NCBI GenBank assembly: GCA_016763875.1
Contig: JAESSZ010000984.1
Span: 1-13,927 of the forward strand
Source of the DNA: Nannocystaceae bacterium
GTDB lineage: Bacteria; Myxococcota_A; Polyangia; Nannocystales; Nannocystaceae
Reading direction: 5' to 3'
Length of the DNA stretch: 13,927 bases
Shown: positions 1 through 5,815 of the stretch, piece by piece
How positions within the stretch are numbered: position 1 is the first letter of the stretch
Layout of the letters: the number at the start of each line of letters is the position of its first letter
Program-made: the position numbers and the translations under genes
The notes under the pieces: model-generated
The model's input: only the letters and a program-made list of their open reading frames with translations
The model's database searches: none
Told to the model about the DNA's origin: nothing

Positions 1-618
1 ACCAAAGCGGAAGGCGATACGAAGGCGGCGGACAAGCCCGCCGAAAAGCACTTCGACGTCACGCATGACAAGTCCGGCGTTTTGGCCCGCTCAGCGGCTG
101 CGCTCGAGGCGGTCGAGAAGATCGACAGCGAAGATCTGCGGGAGCTGTCCCACCATGCGGAGAAGCTCCCCAGCTTCGACAAGATCTGCAAACACATCGC
201 GTCGGTCCGCGGAGCGGACTTCGACCACGCGAAGTGCGTGAAGGACTACGAGCACCACATCGTGCACATCGGCCCGGAACTCTACGGCGAGGTGGCCAGC
301 TGCGAGCTTGATTCCAAGACCACCGCCGACCTGGATGTCTGCGACGCCGCCGAGGCCGAGGCCGAGAAGATCCTGCACGAAAAATCGCACGGGGAAGGCC
401 TGGACGCCGAGACCTGCGGCAAGTTCTTCGTGAAGTTCGAGGAACTAGCGATGGCCGATGCGGGTGACGATGCCGAGTTGGTCAAGCAGGTCCTCGAAGA
501 GGTCAAGCAGGACGTGCTCGAGGCGTGCGCTGATCAGGGCACCAAGGCCGAGATCGACTGCGGTCTGAAGGCCAAGGACATGCACGAACTCAACGAGTGT
601 GCCTCGGCATTGGTGTGA
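1..618 (+). CDS. Eight-cysteine helical protein, 5' end outside window
   Basis: I do not recognise this protein. The reading frame is open from the first base of the window to a TGA at 616-618, so the gene starts upstream and 205 residues are visible. The first visible stretch is rich in Lys, Ala, Glu and Asp and looks like a flexible linker. The rest is acidic, predicted mostly helical, and has eight cysteines in pairs spaced about 10-15 residues apart (for example KIC..AKC and IDC..NEC), which suggests helical hairpins pinned by disulfides and therefore an exported or lipid-anchored protein. The signal peptide that would confirm this lies outside the window. A TTG at 82 could act as a start, but the coding character continues upstream of it without change, so I treat the gene as 5'-partial. 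Function is unknown. Confidence 0.7.
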   Translation, partial: TKAEGDTKAADKPAEKHFDVTHDKSGVLARSAAALEAVEKIDSEDLRELSHHAEKLPSFDKICKHIASVRGADFDHAKCVKDYEHHIVHIGPELYGEVASCELDSKTTADLDVCDAAEAEAEKILHEKSHGEGLDAETCGKFFVKFEELAMADAGDDAELVKQVLEEVKQDVLEACADQGTKAEIDCGLKAKDMHELNECASALV

Positions 619-982
619 AGTTTCTCGGCAGCACGTGCCCGGGGACGAGGCCGCGACCTTCCTTGAGGGAGCCTGTGACCGCTTTGCGCTCACGGCCGAC
701 GAGTGTGGCGATATGGTCACGTATTGGTTGCCCGAGCTGGCACGCAACCCCTACAGCGTGGTCCAGTTCGTCGATGAGCAGACCTATGGCGCCTACGCAC
801 GCCTCACGGTGGAGCCCCGACCAGACACGGTGATCCGTGCGTTCATGATCTTCGAGCGCAGCGAGGGGCCGGTCGAGGTCGGCGCACCCACGCTGCCCCA
901 GCGTCAACGCAAGGGATTCACGGTGGTCGAGTGGGGCGGAGCCAACCTCGACACGGACGCAGGTCCGATCGTCGTCCACTGA
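599..982 (+). CDS. C-terminal fragment of a TVVEWGG-type protein, probably truncated remnant
   Basis: This frame encodes up to 127 residues from a GTG at 599, overlapping the previous gene by 20 bases, or 115 residues from an in-frame GTG at 635. From about residue 13 it has the pattern PGDEAATFLE, then YWLPEL.RNPY, RPDTVIR, and finally GFTVVEWGG. From memory this matches the C-terminal half of a myxobacterial and clostridial protein type of roughly 250-350 residues, whose N-terminal half carries a KPVLYLYP-like motif. That N-terminal half is absent: the upstream frame meets a stop at 566-568 and is occupied by the preceding gene. No convincing Shine-Dalgarno precedes either GTG. The likeliest reading is a gene remnant left by a 5' deletion. 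A short functional gene is possible. Function of the family is unknown to me. Confidence 0.5.
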   Translation: MPRHWCEVSRQHVPGDEAATFLEGACDRFALTADECGDMVTYWLPELARNPYSVVQFVDEQTYGAYARLTVEPRPDTVIRAFMIFERSEGPVEVGAPTLPQRQRKGFTVVEWGGANLDTDAGPIVVH

Positions 983-989
983 GGATCGC

Positions 990-1011
990 GCGGGGTCAGA
1001 CCTCGCCCCGC
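990..1011. terminator. GC-rich hairpin between convergent genes, possible weak terminator
   Basis: GCGGGG at 990-995 can pair with CCCCGC at 1006-1011 around a 10-base loop. It sits in the 50-base gap between two convergent genes that stop at 982 and 1033. Neither side has a U-tract, so intrinsic termination activity is uncertain. Position is the main support. Confidence 0.3.
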
Positions 1012-1032
1012 CGTGCTCTCGCTCCGCAAGAA

Positions 1033-1533
1033 TCAGTAGTCGTCGCGCACGTAGAACAGCAACAGGTGATCGTTCCACAGTCCCGCCAGACAGAAGTCCG
1101 CGGTCGCATCCGTGGCGATGTTCGCCCCCCAGCGCGAGGCCTCGGGCAATGCGTCGGGACGAACGTTTTCTTCGCCTTCGCTCGTGTGCTCGCTGCATAG
1201 CCACAGGGCTGATTGCGGGACCCGTTGCAGTGCAGCCCGGCTGACACCTAATGCGGCAGCGGCTCCCGTCGGCGCTTTGCTGCCCGGGCACAGCGGCCGC
1301 TCAAGGTAGCGTCGCAGATAGTACTCAGCAAACAGCCGGGTGATCTCGATGAAGGTTTCTTCGGCCGGCCACGCAAGCGGATGCCCAAGGCGACGAACAA
1401 GCAGATCCGCAACGCGCTCGCAGTTGCTACGAGCGCGGGGCTTGTCTCCGCGGCTCAGCCGTACGATCTCGAGGATCCGGTCGCACCTTGCACCCGGTGC
1501 AATCGTCGCCCAGCTCGCGATCGTCGCGTACAT
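1033..1533 (-). CDS. Orphan hypothetical protein
   Basis: I do not recognise this protein of 166 residues. The start chosen is ATG at 1533, because GGGGGA at 1541-1546 lies 7 bases upstream. An in-frame GTG at 1548 lacks a comparable site and overlaps that Shine-Dalgarno. No signal peptide or membrane segment is evident. The middle part is amphipathic and probably helical (around ETFIEITRLFAEYYLRRYLE), followed by a Gly/Ala-rich turn and GVSRAALQ, which could be a small helical recognition-type segment. The C-terminus is hydrophobic/aromatic (DHLLLFYVRDDY). Codon use agrees with neighbouring genes. It lies 111 bases beyond the end of the LamG lipoprotein gene on the same strand, so read-through from that operon is possible but the gap is larger than elsewhere in it. 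Function unknown. Confidence 0.6.
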   Translation of the reverse strand: MYATIASWATIAPGARCDRILEIVRLSRGDKPRARSNCERVADLLVRRLGHPLAWPAEETFIEITRLFAEYYLRRYLERPLCPGSKAPTGAAAALGVSRAALQRVPQSALWLCSEHTSEGEENVRPDALPEASRWGANIATDATADFCLAGLWNDHLLLFYVRDDY

Positions 1534-1540
1534 GGTCGTG

Positions 1541-1546
1541 TCCCCC
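1541..1546 (-). promoter_or_regulatory. Ribosome binding site deciding the start at 1533
   Basis: The minus strand reads GGGGGA here, 7 bases before ATG at 1533. It favours this ATG over the longer GTG start at 1548. Confidence 0.5.
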
Positions 1547-1644
1547 ACTTACGCGGTGATGCTCGCCCAACGTCCGCCCCGGGAGCAAGTGCGAGTGCGG
1601 AGCCGATGGCAGTCGGCGCACGCGAGGCACCGCACCGACCACCG

Positions 1645-2841
1645 TTACGCAGGTGGACAAGGCGCACGTCCGCAGTCGCGTCGAATCTCAGCGTCGGTGC
1701 GGGACTGATTGAAGATCATGACTTCGTCGATGGCGCCTTGGTACTGGCGGTCGGGTCGGCTCGGCGGGTGTCCGATTCGTGCGCTGGTCCACGGTGGACT
1801 CGGGGCGGTTCCCGTTGCGCTGTCGACTGAGACGCCGTCGATGAGCAAGGCGCAGCTTCGTGCGCTCCAGCGGAACGCAACATGGGTCCACCTGTCGTAC
1901 TCGACCTCTGGCCCCGTCACGGCGCAGTTCTGCCCGCCGCCGAAGACGCCGTCGATCAGCGCGGTCCACCGAAACGGCGAGCCTTCGCCTGCGTGGTTGA
2001 GGTGGATGTGGAAGTCGGGCGTGTTGTTGCCAAACCCGTCTCCCACCCCGTCGCTGATGTGAACGATGAAATGGGCGCAGTCCGTGATGCACGCCTCGTC
2101 GATCACGTCGGGCTTTGCCCAAAACTCGATGGTGCCTTCGACAGCGGGGGCATCGTCGGGAGCGAGCAGGCTGAGCGTCTCGGAGATCTCGATGCTGTCC
2201 GGGTGCGTGGCGTACTGGACGGCGGTTCCATACGCTCCCTCGATACCGAACGATGGCGTGCCCACGATGATGCCGACGGAGCCCGCCGCTTCGTCGATCG
2301 CGAAGTTGGCGTCGGGGGCCTCGTCGAGGCGGTACCACGCGACTAGCCCGGGATTGTCTTCGCACTGCAGGTGGTCGGGACGGACGCGCGGGTCTGCGTC
2401 GTTGCAGTCGTCCGCGTTGCTGGCCGAACCGTCGGGCGGATCGCAGGCTACGATGGCCGTGCCGTTGACGTCCCCAAATCCGTCGGCGTCAGCATCGGGA
2501 AACCACTCAAGGGCAGCGCAGGTCTCCGCGCTGTCGGATTCGGTGGCGCTCGAGCTGCTGCTCGGCGGCGGGCCGTTGGACTCGGTGGATTCGGTGGACT
2601 CGGTCGTCGTTGCCGCGTCCGTGTCTTGAACGCAGACCCCCGGGTTCGTCGCCGCGTTGGGAGAGCGCCGCAGACCAGAGGGACACGCGTCGTCCGTGTA
2701 GGCACAGGCGCCGTCGACAAGGCAAACGGCCGTGCCACCTTTCCAGTCGCACTGGCTTGCGTCGCTGCAGGCAAACGTATCGATGCTGCAGCCCACGGCG
2801 GTGCTCGCCAGTCCAGCGAGCAGGAGCCTCAGAACCGCCAC
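1645..2841 (-). CDS. LamG/concanavalin-like lipoprotein with Ser/Thr-rich stalk
   Basis: This is a predicted outer-surface lipoprotein of 398 residues. A signal peptide ends at AVGC with lipid-anchor Cys18. It is followed by a Cys-rich N-terminal module (C25, C31, C40, C46, C53, C70) of a type common in Nannocystaceae lipoproteins (CSDASQC...DACPSG.R...GVC). Residues 78-105 form a low-complexity Thr/Ser/Glu/Pro stalk. Residues 115-156 hold two Asp-rich, calcium-type motifs (DADADGFGD and DDCNDADP) like those in thrombospondin type 3 and MopI-like repeats. Residues 165-390 form a LamG/concanavalin-like jelly roll (GLVAWYRLDE, GTIEFWAKPD, WTHVAFRW, GAIDEVMIFN). LamG domains usually bind glycans or proteins; the ligand is unknown. 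The start is GTG at 2841, with GGAGGA 5 bases upstream and a 13-base overlap with the preceding TPR gene, so translation is probably coupled. It is the last gene of the sigma-kinase-TPR block. Confidence 0.85.
   Translation of the reverse strand: MAVLRLLLAGLASTAVGCSIDTFACSDASQCDWKGGTAVCLVDGACAYTDDACPSGLRRSPNAATNPGVCVQDTDAATTTESTESTESNGPPPSSSSSATESDSAETCAALEWFPDADADGFGDVNGTAIVACDPPDGSASNADDCNDADPRVRPDHLQCEDNPGLVAWYRLDEAPDANFAIDEAAGSVGIIVGTPSFGIEGAYGTAVQYATHPDSIEISETLSLLAPDDAPAVEGTIEFWAKPDVIDEACITDCAHFIVHISDGVGDGFGNNTPDFHIHLNHAGEGSPFRWTALIDGVFGGGQNCAVTGPEVEYDRWTHVAFRWSARSCALLIDGVSVDSATGTAPSPPWTSARIGHPPSRPDRQYQGAIDEVMIFNQSRTDAEIRRDCGRAPCPPA
2579..2605. repeat. Three 9-base tandem repeats in the lipoprotein stalk
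   Basis: The unit GACTCGGTG occurs three times with one or two changes, coding for repeated Thr-Glu-Ser in the stalk of the LamG lipoprotein. Such in-frame repeats can change stalk length by slippage. Confidence 0.6.
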
Positions 2842-3575
2842 GTCAGTCCTCCATGGCTAAGCCGATCGCTTCGGCCTCGTCGCGCGACAATGCTGTATCG
2901 CACGATGCCGCCGACGAGCAGTGCCGCGCCCGCGCTCAGCACGACAACGCCAGCCGTCGAAGTGTTGCGCACATCGGTCTCTCGCTGAGCGTGCGCGCGC
3001 TCCGTCTCGTTATCCGGCCCGTTGGCGGAGCCGCTTGAGACCAGCAGCAACCCACCGCCCGTGATCGCAGCCACACCGCCGATCGCGACCAGGACACCGC
3101 CCAACGGATCGCGTGCCCATGACGCCTGGCTCCGAGGGGTTGCAGAGTCCTGTTCCGAGGGCTCGGGTGATGGAGGCCGCGCCTCCGGCATGGGAATGGG
3201 TTCCGGCGCGGGCGCGGAACGGGCAATCAACGTCTGGCATTCGCCAACCTGAACGCGTGCAGCGTCCACATCGGACTGCGGCGGTCGCTCGGCGATGAAG
3301 GCCTCGAATACTCCGATCGCCTCGGCGCAGCTTCCCGCTCGCCGCAGGGACATCGCCTGGCTGTACAGGTGCACGGCATCGCCCGTCTCCTCGAACGCGC
3401 GACCGTAGGCTTCGGCGGCTTCGGTGTACTGCCGAGCGTGGGTGAGTTCGGCGGCCTGCCGGGCGGCGGTCTGGGGCGCAGGGATTGCCGCTCCGTGGCT
3501 CGGTGCAGACGTCGTGAGCGCGGCGCACAAGACCGCTGCGGTGGCCTGGCCGAGCACAGACACAGTGTAGATCAT
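2829..3575 (-). CDS. TPR-containing exported protein with two C-terminal membrane segments
   Basis: This 248-residue protein begins with a hydrophobic signal segment (residues 1-29). Residues 38-117 form about two TPR-like helical repeats (AAEAYGRAFEETGDAVHLY, AEAIGVFEAFI). A Pro/Glu-rich linker follows (119-150). Two hydrophobic Gly/Ala/Val segments at 158-181 and 207-231 are separated by a polar loop rich in Asn, Glu, Arg and Thr. The C-terminus ends in Phe. Signal peptide, TPR, Pro linker and paired membrane segments form an architecture often seen beside kinase genes in Nannocystaceae. A protein-interaction or scaffold role at the envelope is inferred; no enzymatic motif is visible. The ATG at 3575 is preceded by a weak GGCGAG. 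The gene lies 26 bases after the kinase stop and overlaps the LamG gene by 13 bases, so it is the third gene of the operon. Confidence 0.8.
   Translation of the reverse strand: MIYTVSVLGQATAAVLCAALTTSAPSHGAAIPAPQTAARQAAELTHARQYTEAAEAYGRAFEETGDAVHLYSQAMSLRRAGSCAEAIGVFEAFIAERPPQSDVDAARVQVGECQTLIARSAPAPEPIPMPEARPPSPEPSEQDSATPRSQASWARDPLGGVLVAIGGVAAITGGGLLLVSSGSANGPDNETERAHAQRETDVRNTSTAGVVVLSAGAALLVGGIVRYSIVARRGRSDRLSHGGLTWRF
2847..2852 (-). promoter_or_regulatory. Ribosome binding site for the LamG lipoprotein gene
   Basis: The minus strand reads GGAGGA 5 bases before GTG at 2841. It lies inside the 3' end of the TPR gene and supports translational coupling and the GTG start. Confidence 0.6.
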
Positions 3576-3601
3576 GCTCGCCGTGCCCGCGGCTATCGGC
3601 C

Positions 3602-5029
3602 CTAGTCGCGATGAGAGGGCGGCAGAAACTCAGAGGGAACATCAGGGGTGCTCGGCGTCTGCCGGCCACCGCGGCGACGTTTTCCGCCCCGCTTCCTACG
3701 GCGTTTCGTCTTGGGCTGGCCCGCTTGTGTCACCGCAGGCTCGTTCTGTGTCACCGCGGTCTCGTTCTCGTCGACGATTTCGATGTCATCTTCCCCTTCG
3801 TCTGGCGGCCCGGGGGCGGGCTCGGGGTCCGGTGACGGGGAGGCGGCAACGCTTGACCCAGTGGCAGGGACGACCGCGGGTGGGATCGGAAGGTCACTTG
3901 CAGGAATGGACGGGGTTCGCATGGCGGCGGCCCCCACCGCAACGCCGATGGCGATACCCAACGCGGCTCCCCCGAGCCACCCGATGCGTCGCCCGACCCG
4001 AGTGTTGGGGCCGACACTCGATGCGGGCGTGGGGCCCTCGCTCAAGGGGAGCACCAACGTGGTCGGGTAAGGGGTCTCTCCAAACAACTCCGTGACAAAG
4101 TCCGACAGTGCAACCGTCGAAAGTCTGAAGTCGTGTGAGGCCGCGAAGTCTTCGAGCGCCGTCTGCAACGCCCGCGCGGTGGGAAAACGGTCGCCTGGCT
4201 CGATACTAAGCGCCGTGGTTACGAGCGCCTCGAGGGCGGGAGGGTAGGACGGGATGATCTTCGAGGGGGCGAGATACTTGCCGTCGGCGACCTTGTTGAG
4301 CAGCGCAAACTCGCCTTCGGCAAAGAAACACCGTCGCCCTGAGGTCAGTTCATACAGCACGACGCCAAGCGAAAACACGTCCGCGGTTCGGTCCAGTGCG
4401 CCCCCGCGCGCTTGCTCAGGTGACATGTACGCCAGCTTTCCCTTGATCGAGCGGGAACGCGTGGCCTGGGCTTGGGAGGTGGCCTTGGCAATGCCGAAGT
4501 CGACCAACTTGACGCCCCCGTCGTAGCTCACCAGGATGTTCGAGGGGGACACGTCGCGGTGCACAAGCCCCAGTGGCGCGCCTTCGGTGTCGGACGCTTC
4601 GTGAGCGTGGTGAAGCGCAGCTGCGACGGCGATAACGATCGACAGGGCACACCCGACGGGAACACCATCGGCCTTGGCTGCGGCACGCAAGAGTTCGTTG
4701 ACACCACGTCCGTGCACGTACTCCAGCACCATGAAGAAGTCGCGGCCCGCCTGCCCGAAGTCGGTGACCGACGCGATGTTGGGATGCTCGAGGCTCGCCG
4801 CGAGCTTGGCCTCGTTGAGGAACATGCCAACAAACTCCGCGTCCTCGGCGAGGTGCGGGAGCACACGCTTGAGGGCGACCAGCTTGGTGAAGCCCGCGTC
4901 GGCTTGCTGGCGGGCGAGGTACAGCTCCGCCATGCCGCCCAACGCGATTCGTTGCAGAATCTGGTAGCGACCCAGCTGAGTCCCCGGGGGCAGCCCACCG
5001 ACCGCCGCGCTTTGGGCCGCGCTCATCAT
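3602..5029 (-). CDS. Membrane Ser/Thr protein kinase (PknB-type), sigma-factor partner
   Basis: This is a eukaryotic-type Ser/Thr kinase of 475 residues. The kinase domain spans about residues 21-297, with glycine loop ALGGMAELYLA, ATP-binding Lys54 in VALKRV, helix-C Glu73 in NEAKL, catalytic loop HRDVSPSN (Asp159, Asn164), metal-binding DFG (Asp177) and the SPE motif near 203-205, so it should be active. The HRDVSPSN form, lacking the usual Lys, is typical of myxobacterial kinases. One membrane segment lies at about 349-370. The predicted external part is Pro-rich, then acidic (GEDDIEIVDENE), then has two NExAVTQ-like repeats and a very basic stretch (KTKRRRKRGGKRRRGGR). The stop TGA of the sigma gene overlaps the first ATG as TGATG, which favours the start at 5029. 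A TTG three bases earlier and an ATG three bases later are alternatives. Coupling to the sigma gene suggests the kinase acts in the same pathway. Confidence 0.9.
   Translation of the reverse strand: MMSAAQSAAVGGLPPGTQLGRYQILQRIALGGMAELYLARQQADAGFTKLVALKRVLPHLAEDAEFVGMFLNEAKLAASLEHPNIASVTDFGQAGRDFFMVLEYVHGRGVNELLRAAAKADGVPVGCALSIVIAVAAALHHAHEASDTEGAPLGLVHRDVSPSNILVSYDGGVKLVDFGIAKATSQAQATRSRSIKGKLAYMSPEQARGGALDRTADVFSLGVVLYELTSGRRCFFAEGEFALLNKVADGKYLAPSKIIPSYPPALEALVTTALSIEPGDRFPTARALQTALEDFAASHDFRLSTVALSDFVTELFGETPYPTTLVLPLSEGPTPASSVGPNTRVGRRIGWLGGAALGIAIGVAVGAAAMRTPSIPASDLPIPPAVVPATGSSVAASPSPDPEPAPGPPDEGEDDIEIVDENETAVTQNEPAVTQAGQPKTKRRRKRGGKRRRGGRQTPSTPDVPSEFLPPSHRD
3726..3767. repeat. Two 21-base direct repeats in the kinase tail
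   Basis: Units at 3726-3746 and 3747-3767 differ at two positions (TGTGTCACCGC..., then ...CTCGTTC). On the minus strand they code for two copies of an Asn/Asp-Glu, Ala-Val-Thr-Gln motif in the external kinase tail, just before the polybasic segment. A recent in-frame duplication is the simplest origin. Confidence 0.7.
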
Positions 5030-5694
5030 CAATGCGTGGGCTCGACGACAAGCCGCATCAGGGCTTCGAGTTGCTCCACCGAGACCTGATGCTCCCCGCC
5101 GCCGGACATGCGGGTGAAGGCGGAACGAAGTCTGTCGCGAGCGCGCGTCATACGAGTGCGGATGGTGATCGGGTTGACCTCGAAGTGCAGTGCGAGGTCA
5201 GGCGTGGCAATGCCCTGCCAATAGTAGAGGACGAGCAGGAGCTGTGGCGCCGACGGTAGAGCGGCCAAAGATCGCAGCAAGATCACCTGCTGCTGCGTGC
5301 GCACCATGAGGGTGGACATGCGGGTCTGCGGGGCGGATTGGGCGGTGTCGTCGAAGCTGCCCAGCTCTCGGCTGCGGGCCATCGCGCGCTTGTGCATCAC
5401 GAGTTGTCGCCGGGCAATGCCCAGCAGGTAGGGCCGAAACGAGGCCGGGTCGCGCAGTCGCTCAGGGTTCTCGATCAGCACCATGAACGTGCGCTGTGCG
5501 AGATCTTCGGCCGCCCAGGTGGCGTTCAGCTCGAAGTAGCGCAGGACGACGGTGTAGTGCCGACGCATCAGCAGTTGGCCGCAGCCGCGGTCACCGCCTC
5601 GCCAGGCTTCGAGCAGCTGGGCGTCGCCGAGCGTGTCCAACCCTCGAAACGTACCACGGGCCGGCTTGCATCGACTGTTGCGAACGTAGGCCAC
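5029..5694 (-). CDS. RNA polymerase sigma-70 family factor (ECF-like)
   Basis: A small sigma factor of about 221 residues. Region 2 lies at about residues 24-100, with GDAQLLEAWRGGDR and the core-binding/-10 segment AAEDLAQRTFM. Region 4 lies at about 139-190, with an LPSAPQLLLVLYYW entry helix and a helix-turn-helix (TPDLALHFEVNPITIRTRMTRARDRLR) that would read the -35 element. The two regions are joined by a linker of about 35 residues, and a short C-terminal tail follows. The frame stays open to 5841, but that extension would overlap the oppositely oriented signal-peptide gene and has no sigma similarity. I therefore prefer GTG at 5694; TTG at 5640 is an alternative closer to the conserved domain. 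No clear Shine-Dalgarno separates them. No anti-sigma gene is seen. The downstream kinase overlaps the stop codon, which points to control by phosphorylation, though this is inferred. Confidence 0.85.
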   Translation of the reverse strand: MAYVRNSRCKPARGTFRGLDTLGDAQLLEAWRGGDRGCGQLLMRRHYTVVLRYFELNATWAAEDLAQRTFMVLIENPERLRDPASFRPYLLGIARRQLVMHKRAMARSRELGSFDDTAQSAPQTRMSTLMVRTQQQVILLRSLAALPSAPQLLLVLYYWQGIATPDLALHFEVNPITIRTRMTRARDRLRSAFTRMSGGGEHQVSVEQLEALMRLVVEPTH

Positions 5695-5815
5695 CTCGCA
5701 CGGATCACCCAGGCCATCTTCGCTGTCTTTTTTCGGGAACGTTTCTGGGGTGAGCGCCAACCAGTGACACCCGCCGGTCGTGCATGGCGACGCAGACGGG
5801 AAGAGGAGACTTCCG
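5695..5815. promoter_or_regulatory. Divergent control region between sigma operon and haem/DUF1552 pair
   Basis: This gap of 121 bases separates two divergent transcription units and must hold promoters for both. I see a T-run at 5728-5733, and GAACGTTT at 5737-5744 forms most of an inverted repeat. A GGAAC like that of ECF -35 elements lies at 5736-5740, but no matching -10 was found at the usual spacing. The exact promoters are not identified. Confidence 0.45.
5803..5808 (+). promoter_or_regulatory. Ribosome binding site deciding the GTG start at 5816
   Basis: GAGGAG lies 7 bases before GTG at 5816. It supports this start, which also places the signal peptide at the N-terminus, over an in-frame upstream start at 5780. 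Confidence 0.65.

Noticed and set aside
590..1291. Minus-strand frame of 233 codons
   Set aside because: It is Arg/Gly-rich shadow sequence without motifs, antisense to the TVVEWGG fragment and the 1033 gene.
5736..5740. GGAAC as an ECF -35 element
   Set aside because: No convincing -10 partner is found at 16-17 bases downstream on the plus strand, so a promoter is not claimed.
5780..5815. Earlier start of the haem lipoprotein at 5780
   Set aside because: It would put charged residues before the signal peptide, and GAGGAG with 7-base spacing supports GTG at 5816.
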